From: Stenopsyche tienmushanensis
Lineage: Eukaryota > Arthropoda > Insecta > Trichoptera > Stenopsychidae
NCBI GenBank assembly: GCA_008973525.1
Contig: WACJ01000130.1
Span: forward strand, 248,001 to 312,000
Direction of reading: 5' to 3'
Length of the DNA: 64,000 bases
Shown: positions 48,346 to 61,919 of the stretch, piece by piece
Position numbering within the stretch: the stretch's first letter is position 1
Layout: each line of letters begins with the position of its first letter
The notes under the pieces: model-generated
Seen by the model: only the letters and a program-made list of their open reading frames with translations
Databases searched by the model: none
What the model was told of the DNA's origin: nothing
Position numbers and translations under genes: made by a program

Positions 48346-50611
48346 ATTAACGTAATATTTCACCAATAGAAGGTAACTTTGTCTGATGCAGATTTGGTGT
48401 TGATTGATCGATAAGCCTAATATGTATTGGTTTTACGTAGTAGTGAAGTAATGAGTTTTTCTGCATGCTATTCCACTTCAAAATAGACGAATATACATAC
48501 CAGAATAAATAAATTAGATTAGTAGCTAAGTAGCTATATAACTTTTTTTTTCTGAAATTTTGAGTTATGGTAGCGACCTCTAAAATCTTTTTTTTAAAAA
48601 TAAAAAACATGTATTCGTTTTTTAGGGCAGAAAATCATATGACAGGGTGGTCGCCCAATTTTTTAAAAGTTGAAAAATAAGGATCACCCTAATATATTAT
48701 ATATATAATAGTATGGAGTAGACGTATCCAGAGAGGAGAGACAAAAGCGGATTAATATTGGGCATAGAAATATAATGCGGATGAATAATAGGGACTATGG
48801 AATACAATTGAAAGGATCAGAGTGCGGAGAAATATTACTTGGAAAAATGGGACCACCAGTGATAACAGGATATCAACAAAACGTTTATCTTCTGATGTTC
48901 GTTTTAATTAACGTTTAGCAAAATCTTTTTAAAGTAGTCATAGTATATTCACAATATTTATCAGAGTCTCTAATGAAAAATCTTGATTTCAGCTTTAATA
49001 CATTCTTATATATGGATTTATTGATTGCCAATAATAATTGTGAAAAGCTTGTTGGATTATAAAGGTAATTGTTGTAAAAAAGATTAAGATTTTCAGATAG
49101 CAATTATAAGTTTTCCATCTGTGTATCGATCGATTAATAAATACAATGTTTTAATTGTGAATTTTAAACAAGCTAATCGAAGAAGCAATATTATTTAAAG
49201 ACTCTTATGCTTGTAATCTTTGTAAGCAAAAACCATGGAACGTTTACAGCAAAAAGGAACTGTATTTAATTAAATTTGGTCACGGGAGTGGCAGTAGCGC
49301 GAATGTAGTTCGCTCTAAAATTTATCAAGTGGTAAAAGCTCGCCCTTAATTAAGGACGAATCGAAGGAAATTCCATTAATTTGAGAAAAAGCATGTGCGA
49401 ATTTATGTCGGCTTCCTGGATTAAATCAGAATTTGATTATATGAGGGATTTATTGGATTTAATTACTATGGCTTGACAATCTTCGTCAAATTACAACGTT
49501 GTAAATTTAATTTGGACTTTTTTTTAAAAGTATGAACACAATAAGATGACTTTATTTTTAGATTGAAAATGAATGTAGATTTTCGTTTTAATGGCAGCAC
49601 TCAGGTATTTTGCAATTCGTTTTATGGAAAATTGTGAATTTAAAAAGCTTCCGAGCGTTGGAAAATTGCATTCTTTTAATGGCGTTCTTAAATTCTTGTA
49701 ACAGTTTCAGAGCGATCTATTATACTTCAAACACTAAAACTAAGCAAACACATTTAATTTTGATTGTAATCCATTTAGAACCATTCAAATTTATATCATT
49801 TTAAATTAAGTTTATTCAAAATAATATAGATCACTGCCGAATTCAAACACATTTATTCGATATAAACATTGGAATGAGAATTTCTCGACCTACGACATTC
49901 GACGATGAGATAAAAATAGATCTTTTCGAAGATACATATTTTCATGCATCATTTACATGAAAATCCTGAAAAAGAAAACGTGTAGCCAGATATGCCGATA
50001 CTCCTCGGAGGTTTATCACCTTTTCTCCAACCATGCATGAATTATCAACGAATCCATGCATACAGAATACGAGGATAGTTCGTTTACAAATTTCGCTATC
50101 ATATTCACATAAAAAATAATAGATTTAATAAAAAGGTCGTATGTTTATTCCAAGGTTTACTCTAAAGGTGCAAAGGCTAATTTGCATAGAATTAGTTAGT
50201 CTTTGGCTTCCAGTGCAAAGCGTTAATTCATCTTTGGAGTATTAAGTGTCTTCCTTTTTCTAATTGAATGTAGAATTTTAAATTTAGCCACATATTTGCG
50301 AATAATTCAAACGGCAAACTAAGATAACTATGCATTGATGAAGCATGGAATAAACCGATAGTTGATACTGCGTATACTTATTTGAATATATAATATTTAT
50401 TCATAAGCAGTTTATCAGAGGCGCAAAGAGCTTTGAAAATAATCATTTTTGTGAATCCAATATCCGTTGAAACTCCATAGGCAAATGCATAGTTTTGAAA
50501 TAGTGTACAAACATTGACTTATAGTCTTTGAATCATAAAATATATATATTTTTTTTGATAGTGTATTTCAATCAAACCCAAGATAAGGGGGTTCATAAAG
50601 TCATAGAAATA
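48346..50611. other. AT-rich stretch, possible LINE scrap
   Basis: Upstream residues of the decayed family may continue to about 48610 in a minus frame, but I cannot align them. Around 48760-48830 a plus frame reading RNIMRMNNRDYGIQLKGSEC loosely recalls the GHV-x-RM-x-x-x-R end of LINE polyproteins; very weak. No other gene seen. Confidence 0.35.
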
Positions 50612-51470
50612 TTAGGGTGCTCCATAAGTTTCTTTCCTTTTCATATTAAGAAAAATATAAACAATAATTTGTATTACATCAAAATTTATTGAATAATATA
50701 TGATCCATTCTGTTCTATTACCTTTTTCCATCTCTCTAGAAGGCTCATAATGCCTTCTTGCCAAAATTTCCCAGGTTTATTGTCAAAATATTGATCAAGG
50801 TAGATTTTTATATCATTTTTTGAATTATAATTTTTACCACGTAAAGAATTTTTCAATGAAAGAAATAAACAATAATCTGAATGGGCAATGTTCGGAGAGT
50901 ATGGAGGAGGAGGAAAAACATCCCAGTCAAATGATAATAATTTATTTCTGACGAGTAAAGACACATGAGGCCTGGCGTTATCGTGATGAAAAACAACGCC
51001 TCGTCTGTTCGCTAATTCTGGCCTTTTTCTGGTAATTGCATCCTTTAGATTGTCTAGTTGGAATCAATATTTTGTTGGATTGATCATTTAGATCGTTGAA
51101 GTAGCTCATAATAAACTACCCCCTTCCAGTCCCACCAAATGCATAGCAAAACTTTTTTTGGATGTAGGCCAGATTTAGCTACAGCTAAAGCTTCTGTACC
51201 CTTGGTCCGAGACCGTTTACGTTGGATATTCTCATAGAGTATCCAACTTTCATCTCCAGTGACAGGTCTCTTGAAAAAGGTTGGCTATTATGTCGTTGGA
51301 GAAGAAGATCGTATGTTGAAATACGCTGAAGTTTATTTGAGTCAGTCAGTTCATGAGGAAGCCACATATTTGAACGATTGATGTAGCCCAATTTTGTCAG
51401 ATGATTATGGACGGTTGTTCGTGGTATCAGTATATCGCGGGTTTTCTTCAACCATGGCTATGGTTAGATT
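50612..51470 (-). pseudogene. 5'-truncated mariner transposon B, frameshifted
   Basis: The right-hand terminal repeat of the element is TTAGGGTGCTCCATAAGTTT at 50612, preceded by TA (target duplication). Minus-strand pieces in order: IPRTTVHNHLTKLGYINRSN then MWLPHELTDSNKLQRIS (51430-51330); in another frame FFKRPVTGDESWILY (about 51280-51235); KKVLLCIWWDWKGVVYYELL (about 51150-51090); HHDNARPH; then LLSFDWDVFPPPPYSPNIAH, SDYCLFLSLKNSLRGK and ERWKKVIEQNG near 50700. All three DD34D catalytic Asp positions (TGDE, HDNARPH, HSDY) can be found, but several frameshifts and stops break the gene, and the N-terminal part and opposite terminal repeat are missing beyond about 51470. It is a different mariner lineage from fossil A at 14.6-15.1 kb. 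Confidence 0.9.
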
Positions 51471-51984
51471 TGTGATCTTATAATATTAATCAATTTCTAT
51501 TCAGATAGCTATTCATAATTCATAATGCATCATACAGCTCAATTTTATAGTAATTTAACACTTCTGTCAATAAGATTGTCTGGCCAGATCATTATGATTA
51601 TGCAATGATTTTTTAAAAATAGTAGTTATGTATAGATCTTATCAAGTCTCTCTAAGTTTATCCTTTTAAGGGTTTTACAGAATTAAAAATAATAAAAAAA
51701 TCGGGATCCTTGTGTTTTATCATAATGGTTTAGTTAGACCATTGACCGACAGATTGACCGCTTATAATTGATTTCTATACATCTTATAAGTACTCAAATC
51801 ATAGTACAACGTTACATATTTACAGGAAAATAATCGATCAATAGGAATTGATACACTAAGAATAATAATTGTTAAGCGATAAGAACCCCAGCTGTATTTT
51901 CAACAAGTAGCAGAACAAAAAAAAAAACACATCAAGAGCAGATTCAGTAGAATAAAGAGAACACACGTATAAGAGAAACCATTA

Positions 51985-52045
51985 AGTTTAGCATTCATTG
52001 ATTATAAAAGGCTAGCATTAGAAAAGGTTTGACTAAATTGGCTCG
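51985..52045 (+). pseudogene. LINE reverse-transcriptase motif scrap
   Basis: A plus frame reads LAFIDYKRLALEKV then a stop and LNWLE. This resembles the A motif of non-LTR reverse transcriptases (FIDY-x-KAFD-x-V-x-x-x-x-L-W). The catalytic second Asp position (AFD) is lost. Only about 20 codons are recognisable. Confidence 0.4.
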
Positions 52046-55000
52046 AAGCACGAATAAAAATAAATAGGGGAGCCATCTGCGATTTGCAAATAACATTAAC
52101 ATAAGAAACCAAAATGAAGAAGCTAATTGATACTGATATCGTGTCTTACGTAGTTACATTCTGGGATTAAGATATATGTTTAAAATGTATCGAAAATTGT
52201 CGAAAATCGATACAAAAAATTCAGCTTTTTTAGTTTTAACGTACTATTCATTATATTGGGGGTTGAAAAATGAAAATGAGGAATTCAAAAATATGGTTTT
52301 CATTAATTTTAATAAGCCAATTTATTTGGTTGCCAAATCTGAGCTGTTGACATTATGAAATTAATTAAGCATCAAATGACATGAATGCATTCTTATCGCA
52401 AATATATCAATTAATAAGGGCTCTCTATTAAATCTTGATTAGAATAGGACAGAAACTATGGTGAAAATATTTTTAATTCATACAAAAGCTTGGAGCAAAA
52501 ATTTCAGAGTCAACATTTTTGAATTTCGCAATCTAACGTTTAGTTTCTACATGTAATCACTGTCGTCACTTCTTTCAAACTTATTGAAATCAGAGTTATT
52601 TTCATATTTTTTGGCATTTTTAACGACTGTCACTCTTGCACAATTATATTACGAATATAAAATTGCGACAAAAATATCAGAAGTGAAATGAAGCCGTTCT
52701 CAAGTGCACGCGCCAAGAGTCAATTTCAATCTGTTAAGTGCCAATCTTGTCAATAACTTCCTATCCCTTGTTATTTATTAAAGACAGATTGCATGTTGTG
52801 AATAATCGTGTAAAAATACCTATCTAAAAGCGAGGAATAAAAAAATATTACTTGATTTAACCATTTGAGTGCAAGCCATCGTTATATTTTACAAAAAAAT
52901 TCGCTAAAACTGCGGCACGGCGATATATAGACATTGTATCTGCACATATTTTGTTTTATATGTGTAATATATACATTTAGGATTATTGTTTTAAATATGA
53001 ATGAAATCACGGTTAAAATCTATGCTAGATAACATCTGAACAACATCGATGTCTCAACAGGTAAGGCACAGGACCAGAAAGGTTGAACATATTTTTCTTA
53101 AATCAGGAGAACTTGGTTAATGAAGGAAATCAGCTTGAAGTTTTCACTTGGGACAATCGATTTGAAGCATTATCCCATATTGAGCGCAAGTAATCTCATT
53201 AGGCAAGTATGTTAGGCTTTTCCATATGATACATTGCCCGGGGGGAGCATAAGGATATGTATAATAATATTGTTCCAATCAAATTTTTCGCGATTGTGTA
53301 TATAGTTTTGTTGTTTGATTAAGCTGATTGGCTCAAATTATTCCCTATTCACCAAAGGTAGAAATGCGAAGAAAGACGACGAGCTTCCCATCCCTGCTCC
53401 TCCAGATAGCACGTGTTGTGTGTTCTATCCTTCGGGATAACAATTTCAGTGACCCGTATGGGAAAACAAAGGAAAACAACGTTCTTGATGATAATGTGAG
53501 GAGAAGGTGAAAGGTATTTTTTCCACCCCTCAAATCTAATTTCCGAATAATAAATGAAATTATTTTGAGGATCTGGGCTTTGAATCGTGTTATTAAGTGC
53601 AAGAAGACGCCGGATTATTTCTTCCTTAACTGCCTTCATTATAGCGAGGAAATGTATTTCATTGTGAGGAGAAGAATGCCAAAAAAAAAATTAAAAGGGA
53701 TTTTTTTTCCCGACAAAAGTTTTGTCCCCTTAGAATATCTCTATTAATTTCCGTTTTCGTGGGGATAAACGAATGACACCCATTGTCGAAAAGAATACAA
53801 ATTCGGGTGGCTGGGATGAAGTAAAAATTTAACGAGAGAAAAATATTATACACATCGAATTGACCCGCGTCGTGCACAACATGTCAGCCTCTGAAAGTTT
53901 TACGAAATTTATTAAATTTTCAGCGAAAAAAATCGCACATATAAAGTGTACGTGGGCAGAGTGTATTTTCGCATTTATCAATTAATCATACAGGTCCGCG
54001 TTACCCGGGGTATTTTAATTAAATATTTCGCATTTTCAAAGGTCACCATTACTTGATTTGAGCATTCAGCTCAAAGGGTTCTGCGGCGAATGTCGTGTGT
54101 ATCTCAGTGCGTGTAGCAAAATTTAAAGGGACTTTTCCTGAATATACCGCGAAAGCCTTTCACCCCCCTCCCCGGGTCAATTGGAAAATTTAATTACTTT
54201 TAGCGGACATTGTCGGTTAAATTGTGATAACAAATACTCACTGAGTTGTAGTGACGGCTCCACCCAACTATTCCAACAGATACAGGACACATTACCCTCG
54301 GATACAATAGACAAACCTCTATAAACTCCGGACAAGGATCCGAAAGGGTAATTCGAGATGAAATAGATAAATGTATGTCGTTGTAATTAATGTGACGTTA
54401 AAATTGTTAACTCACAATTTTCGACGGTCTTATACGGATATAAGAATTAATTTACGTTCTATAAATTAAGGCGTTATTATTAATTAATTAATCGTAGAGC
54501 GCTTGCTCAGCAAACACTTAGCGATGTAGATAATCACGATGGCACATTGTAAATATTTGCACTTTCATATCAACATACTACGGTCCGGTAATTTGAGAGT
54601 GTGTTATTTCGTTATCCGATGTTACAATCCCCGAGGAAATGTATACAGAAAATATACTTGAGTATTTGCTACAAAAATATTTCAAGCAACCGGGTAGGAA
54701 TTATGGCTTTAATCATAATATTTAACATTTTAAATATAGAAATTCTGGATTCTTAAAAAAAAACGCAAAAAACGAAGCACAATTCAAAATATGATTTTGT
54801 GTTTAAACGAGCGGAGTTGTATGAAAATCACGGTTATAGCGAGCAAAGAACAGATTTAATTTTAATTAAATGCTCGTGAGTCAAAATAACATTTATTTTC
54901 CTTTTATTTAATCGATATTTTAACTATTGAAGAATATGTTCCTTGAGTTCCTTTTGAAGTTATGAAACCGCATAACTTCAAAATTGCATAAAAAAAGATC

Positions 55001-56414
55001 CACACAAAAACAAACCCAAGTACTTAAAATACTTAATAGATATATAATTCATCAATTATTATATTTATTAATCAATATATGTAATCGTTTAAAGACTGTT
55101 CATAAATATATTTGGATTTTAAGTGCTCTCAGTATCAATTATATATAGGGATATATAGGTTAATTTTATAGCATTACTATTATAATCTTTCTGCTTTAAT
55201 AGTAATTTAAATATAGAAAACTAAAGTTATATAAATGCTCATGAAATGAAAAATGTACTGTTAACAACTAGAGCGAATGAAGCAATCCATTAAAGAAAAA
55301 GGTCAGCATTGCTTAACAGAAAACGTGTTATTTTTATCAATCGCGATAGTTTTATCGCCTGGGAATCGAATATTTAAGATCAGGATGGGAGAGAGTTGTA
55401 AACAATAACGAAAAAACTATTGTATTAAAATCTCTTTTTTTCGTTTCAAATACACATTTCTTATTGGATGATTCAATATCAAGAAACAATTTTGCAATCA
55501 ATATTTATCATTTATTATTTGGCATTTTTTTTTTTTAATTATTTATATAATTGATGCCAAAGTAATATTATGCTACAAGAAAGGCATATTTGGAATAAAT
55601 TTAAAAATAGACTCCAGACGCTCATTCAAAGGAGGCGAAATTAAATTTGTTCGCGTTCATGAAATTTGATTATTGAAGAGAATCTCTTGTATCCGCCATT
55701 TATTTTTGATCTTATTTGCGGTGAATTTTTTGTTGTTTTGGTAATTGTTTCGAATTTGAGTGGCTAAATTTTCAGTAATGAAGTCCAGCAAAATAAATTG
55801 CTACACAAAGCGGCTTGCTGAAAATAGCCGAACCATTAGTATTATATTATATTAGGGTGGTTAGGCGCTGTTGAACATATGAGAATAGCTCCGGGAACAT
55901 ATTGATATTTATTTTGGAGGAGGACCGAATAGCCATTGCTTGTAATTGATAAATACTATCCAGGATATTATATTAAAAAAAAATGGATGGCAAAAGCTGT
56001 ACTGCCGCAAAATGTAAAGTAAATAAAAGCATTTTATTGGTGCTTCTGAATAATAAAGGACTCCTCCACTTCCGCTGATGGATAGGATAGAACAAAGGGT
56101 AATAGGAGTAAAACAATGAAAAAAGAGGTTTATTCTGCAGTGAATTTATATAGGCTCGTTTCAAATATTTTTATAAAATAAATATTTAGAACAAAACTAC
56201 TCGGAGAATATTTGATTAAACACATTTTTATGTAGGTTTATAGGATTTATCAAATTAGTATATTGGAATCAATCTCCTTAATCGTAAAAATTTGTAATGA
56301 TTATGATTGATCCACAAAAAATGACCAATTTCGCTTAGCTATTGATAAATTCCTATGATTTTTTTGCAGAACCTTTTGATCTAGTCTTTTAACAAGTTCT
56401 CCTGCTTTTTTGGG

Positions 56415-56640
56415 TCACAACTAGGGTTCCCAATCTTAAGTAAATACAATTTATTTCAAATCTTGGCATGCATTTTTATTTTCAAACTAGTCATCTGAGA
56501 CTCAGGGAGAAATTGTCGTGTCAATTTCTTCTACTTATTTTAGTGTCAATAAATACTATTGTATTTAAATATATCAACGAAGAAAATACTTCCAAGCGGC
56601 TCAATTACTAGTCAGTTGACGAAGACAACACATTGTTTAG
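56415..56640 (-). repeat. Dispersed repeat, copy 2 (inverted)
   Basis: The reverse complement of this stretch aligns with 2240-2460, including TTGAGCCGCTTGGAAGTATT, TTCTTCGTTGATAT, AATAAGTAGAAGAAATTGAC and CTAGTTTGAAAATAAAAATG. The two copies lie 54 kb apart. Similarity fades outside these limits. Confidence 0.7.
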
Positions 56641-58057
56641 AAGTGCCATAAGGAAGCTTTTGAAATATTATTCGGGCATTAATTTATAGTTAAGCATTCT
56701 TCTTTTAATTTTATAAGCGCATAAAAACTATATGTAGTATTATATTTGTATCCCTAAAACACTTTAAACCACTCGGAAAATAATTAGAGAAATTATATAG
56801 ATTCTGTAGTTCTGAACCTAAAGCTAAAGTTTCGAGGAAACTTTAAAATTGGAAACAATTTGTTCTTAAATTTCTTGTTAATTGCTTTGACAACACTAGA
56901 TTCTAATTATATTAGACTGTCAGGATTTCGCCCATTGTTTTTGAACATTGTTTTTACAATCACCATATCACGTAAAAAATATACACTGATAAATATTGAT
57001 AAAAATATTGATTGAAAAGTAGTTTGTCATGGTCTCATAAATTAAAAACACTGCGTTTAATTGCCTTAGCAGCTTGTGTTGTTTAAACCGTATTTAGTGT
57101 ACTATTTAAATAATTAATAACATACTTTAAAATTATTTTATTCAAGTTTAAATGTTAAAAAATATTCGTTAGCTGAATTGACAATCGCATAATATTTAAA
57201 TTAATGCCGCAAATCAGTCTGTTATAGGTTGCCCTGCCCAACTATACTTATTGTATACAATCTGAATTAGAACCTAAACTTAATAAGAGTATTTTTTCCC
57301 AATATTAATTTTGTCTAATTTATTTTGGAATAATACTTATAAAATTATGGCAAAATAAATATAGGTCTTAAAATAATCTGTGCTTAGATACGTCCTCATA
57401 ACAGATAGATAATGTAGCCTGTTAATTTTAATCTGTTCATCGTTGATTATTATACCATGACAAGATGACAGCATCTTGACAGAACAACAATAAAAACAAC
57501 ATGCGATAAGCCTAATGTTACCATTTTCCCCATAGCTTTATCAATTTTAAATATACAAATATGAAATTTTCCATACGCAGATCTCCATAATGAGCTTTCA
57601 TTCTCATTAAAAGCTTGTCTTTTAACTGTCTTTATTCAGCTATTTTAGAAGATACGCCTCTTAAATATCCCAAATAGAGATATGGGATTTAAATTTAGCG
57701 AGGATGAAGATTAATATTGATTGATTAAAACATATAAGCGGAGAACATTTTTTTAGAATCAAATCACGATTTGATCAGATCCTTGTATTTGCAGTTTGGA
57801 AATATTGAAGTATTTCTTTTTTAACCAAACACTATGGTATTTTGTTAAGTAGTTCTTGGATCATATCTTATATAGTTAAGCTAATCCTAGATCGAGACGA
57901 TTCGAAATTTGCCACACAATAAATTTTTATTTTTACGCTTTACAAATAGCGACTAGGATCACTGAATTCGCGATTGAAAATTAAATTCTAAAATAATTCC
58001 AACAGTTGTTTTGATAAAATGTGAACATATCTTTAATGCTGATTTAAGAGCACTTAC

Positions 58058-58328
58058 ATGTATTAGCAATATCATCAGATTGTGTGTTTTGATAGGTTAA
58101 AGCTTGAAAGGTTTTACTATACAAAGTATTAATAATGTAGAAGTAAAGCAAATCGTTTTCCACGAGGTAGTTAATCTTTATTATATCTTCATTTATCGGT
58201 ATTCGCAGATTTTTAATGGGTTTTTGAGGATCATCAATTTGACATAAAACATGATTGGCTTCCTCCGACTCTAAATTATTTATAAAGGCCATAAACGGGC
58301 ACTTACCCGGGCAATTACCGTAAATTAT
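58058..58328 (-). CDS. Candidate coding exon, unrecognised protein
   Basis: A minus-strand frame of 90 codons opens at a possible acceptor (CCTAAAAG ending 58329, phase 0) and ends at a perfect donor, ACA-T then GTAAGT at 58057. It reads IIYGNCPGKCPFMAFINNLE, SEEANHVLCQIDDPQKPIKN, LRIPINEDIIKINYLVENDL and LYFYIINTLYSKTFQALTYQ. A stop lies immediately upstream of the acceptor in the same frame, and the frame would stop soon after the donor, so the open part matches the splice limits. An ATG at 58292 offers an alternative start. The composition (Asp, Glu, Pro, Cys present) looks more protein-like than nearby AT-rich frames. I do not recognise the family. The pyrimidine tract before the acceptor is poor. 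A transposon relic is an alternative. Confidence 0.45.
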
Positions 58329-61290
58329 CTTTTAGGCAGTGCTGCATTTATAATGATTCCGGAGACCGCAAACTACAATAGAGCTTTATTGTAGGGATTC
58401 GATGGTGTCACTCAATTAAGATATATGTGGGTCTGCGAGCAGAATCTAAAAAAGCAAAAAAAGAGAAGCCTCCCTTCTGGAGAAAAGTACGATATTCTAT
58501 TTCTCTAGAGCTCTCACCTGACCTCGTTACTTTTTAAAATGTACAGAGAACAGCTTTTCTGCGGATGTATCGCCATATATAGCCGAGCTTCGTTTTTTTT
58601 TTTGCGTTTTCGTAGTTAAAACGAGTCCTTTTTTTTCGGTTTACATTAATCAACCCCAAGCGGCAGCCCTGCCCCTGCAAATTTTGTCGTACTTTTACGG
58701 CCCGCTTTCCCTTATCGCGCAACTTTTTAACGTGTATTATTTGTCAAAAAGTTTTCAATATTTTGTTGCGATAAAAAAGCTATTAAAACAATCCGAAATA
58801 ATGTCAATTTCAAGAATGAAATATGATTTGTTTCTTGAAATTATTGCGCGAAATACTTTTGTACAAACGATCGATTATATCTAATGGAACGATAAAATTA
58901 TCATTTTTTTTCAAATTAATTAATTAATTTGAATAATTTATACACTATCAAACCTTTTGTATCAACATTTATATCTCAAATATTTTTCTAATTTCATTCA
59001 ATCATCTTGTCGCCGATCTTTTCCGGGAGGATTACTTATTTCAAAAAAGTGTGAATATATAGTATTGCAAAATATTATTTTTGAACAACATCTATCCTAT
59101 TTTAACTTGAATGCTTCCATTTAAGATAAGCGTGACCAAATGGTAACACGGCTGTTTTTATTTTGTCATCATATTTGAATTTGAATGTCATGTGATCATA
59201 TTTGAATAATTTCAATGATTTGTTGGTGGATAGAAACTTCTATGCCCAGTAACGATAGATTCTCAATTTACAGTTTTCTACGTAGACATTGTACAGTGAC
59301 TTAATTTTGTACAGTGCGCAATGGAAGGATTTAAATATATACACAAGAATTAATTTTATTATATCCATGTCATGCATATTCTCTACGGAGGTTGTTTTTA
59401 ATTTGGATTTGGTACGCCATTACATAAAATTTATTACCAGGCCCTTTCATTTCGCGCGTATCATTTGTCAAATTTATACTGTCATTAAGCAGATATATAA
59501 TTTAGACTGTGATGAATCGATTTGTTATAGAATTTCTTGATATTATATATTCTATAAGAGAACTATGAAAGCCTCGGGGGAGAAGGAAAACCTTAACACA
59601 TAAGGATTAGACTGATTAAACTTAATGACTTTAATGAATGCCTTAGTGTAAGTAAGTGCGACCTTCAGCTTATGTTACATTCTGTCTATTCTAAAGACTT
59701 ATTATTTGCTAAAATAATATCAAACTGTATCAATTTTGTTTATAAGAATATTTTTCATGAAATTGCGCATGTGGAAAGATTCAAAGAAGTGGGAAATCTT
59801 ATCGCAAAGGAGACAATTTCATATCAGAAGATGGGAGAAAAAAAGAAAACGAAAAACTTATACGCCTTCCCTAACGAAGTTTGTTTAAAGAAATTGACGT
59901 AACTTGATTTTCCGAATCCACATTTTTTCCCTCTATTATTTGCAAACAAAAATCGGGGCCATTCAAACACTCTACAAGTTCATCCTAGTTTTCGAAATGT
60001 TTTCCATGAAAAGATCTAACTTTCCAAGAATCACTATAGGACTCCATGAAAGCGAACACGCATTTAAAAAGAAGTTTCAAGACGAATCAATTTTTTGCTC
60101 AGACCCAAAGCTTCACAAAATATAAAATAATTTCATACAAGAAATACGATTGGTAGGGATAAATACAATGAGAAAAAAGCGCTCCTCAAAACTCCCTTTC
60201 GGATTTTTCCAAAAGACCTTTCTTTAATTAACGTGAAAGCCGTTGAAGATGTTGAAATGGATCCTTAAGTATGGGTTCAGGTATATTGAACAACTTTTTC
60301 TCCTTAAGCATTATTGAATTATGTATGGAATGTAAGATAAGGTTCCTTTAAATTGATATACGCTCCTTTAAAATTTATCGAACGCTCCTAATTTATTCCA
60401 TCGCTTAAAAACGTATTGGAATTTTTTTGCAGGATTAAAAAACGTGCGCCTTACAAGCATTTGGGAAAATTTAGATAATATATGCATTTATTGCATATAT
60501 CCTATTTAACATGTTTTTAAATAGTTAGCATATGAGTAATGTATCTGTATAAATATTTATTTCATTACAGGCTTACCATAAACCTATCTATGTTCATATT
60601 CTATAAAATCTACTAAAAACTGAGAAGAAAAATCTAGGTGCGTATTTAAGCAACTAGATGTAATGTGATTCAATGATGGATTGTACTTCTTTTTAAAGGC
60701 TTTCAGAGAAAACTCGGGACAAAATAAATGTACGCAGCTTTGAATTTTGGTGTCAAAAGAACAAACGTGTAAAAAAGGGGTTGTAAAGAGGAAGCTATAT
60801 ATATTTGTGTACGGAAAATTTCTGGTTGGATGACTAGAGAACATTTTAAGGGTGTGGTTTTTTCAGAATATATAGAAAATGCAAAAAATATATAATACGA
60901 CTCTGATGTTATTCATCATTGTTTGTTTTAAAAAAATATCAGAAATTATTATATTTATTATCTGAGCACAGTTTGCTATATAAATGCTCTTTGAAATTCT
61001 GAGACAATAGCCTGGGTTTTATTTTATGTATCATTTCCAAAGCTTATACAGAGTGGTTATGACCACATTCCCCGAACGAAGGTTTGAACTTGAGTTTAAT
61101 TAATTCATCAGAATGACGAGCAAATTATTATTAAAAATTATACAATCATTATTCAAAATGAATATAGTTCAATAATAAAAAAATGTCATTTAACATGCTG
61201 AATAATTTTCAAAGGTTAAATCTTTTAAAGTAGATTCGTTCATTTTTCACGTTTTTTTACAAACAATAGCACAAACTCAATAATACTTAC
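58329..61290. other. AT-rich stretch without recognised gene
   Basis: Frames of 60-85 codons occur on both strands but show no motif or splice support. Confidence 0.45.
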
Positions 61291-61436
61291 AGCTAGGGAT
61301 GAATTTTCTGCCAGATTCCAGACGGAGCATTTCTCCTTTAAAATGCAAAGCATGCATCAATTTTGAATCCACTTCTTCTGCATATTCAAGTTTGCACCGA
61401 AAGTTTTCAACGGAACGAAGAGCTCCTTTTCGCTTT
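61291..61436 (-). CDS. Candidate coding exon, unrecognised protein
   Basis: The minus strand is open for 48 codons between a possible acceptor (GGCCCTGTAG ending 61437) and a perfect donor (CCTAGCT then GTAAGT at 61290). It reads KRKGALRSVENFRCKLEYAE then EVDSKLMHALHFKGEMLRLE and SGRKFIPS. Only this frame is open across the block, GC is higher than in the flanks, and residues are varied. The exon ends in phase 1, so it does not join directly in frame to the 58058-58328 candidate, which starts in phase 0. The plus strand is also open here (84 codons), as often happens opposite real exons. Family unknown. Confidence 0.38.
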
Positions 61437-61919
61437 CTACAGGGCCAATTTATAAAGTTTGGAACACTCCGGGCACTTCTTCATCTGGATCGTCCTTCAT
61501 GGGAAGTTCATCGGATGTTAGGTAAACTAGATTTCAATTCACAGACCCGATAGTTTGACACCTTTTAAAACTTTTATTGTAGTATATCGCGAAGTGTTAA
61601 TGCGTTAAATCCTATTATTTTTAATAGAATCTTATTTATACACAGAATTTATTCTTTAAAAATACTAAACAAGGATCCATTGTCACACATATTTTCATAG
61701 TCAAAAAAATATAATCGTACCTGTTGAAGCTAAATAATATTTTACATACAAATGAAATTATTGGATCAACATAATAGATCTATTGTATCAATTTTATATA
61801 CGTATTTGGTGCAAACTATTATTCGGTGCTTAATGGATGAAAATTTCTTTAAAAATTTGTTTCATGAGTTTTAATTGTACTTACGACGAGATTATCTATT
61901 GTATTATGTGCAAAACACA

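Larger units (their letters stand above)
51471..58057. other. AT-rich stretch with fossils, no recognised gene
   Basis: Contains the LINE scrap near 52.0 kb and the dispersed repeat at 56.4 kb. A GC-richer, possibly conserved non-coding stretch runs from about 53330 to 54640, with homeodomain-type ATTAATTAATTAAT near 54480. No gene is supported. Confidence 0.45.
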
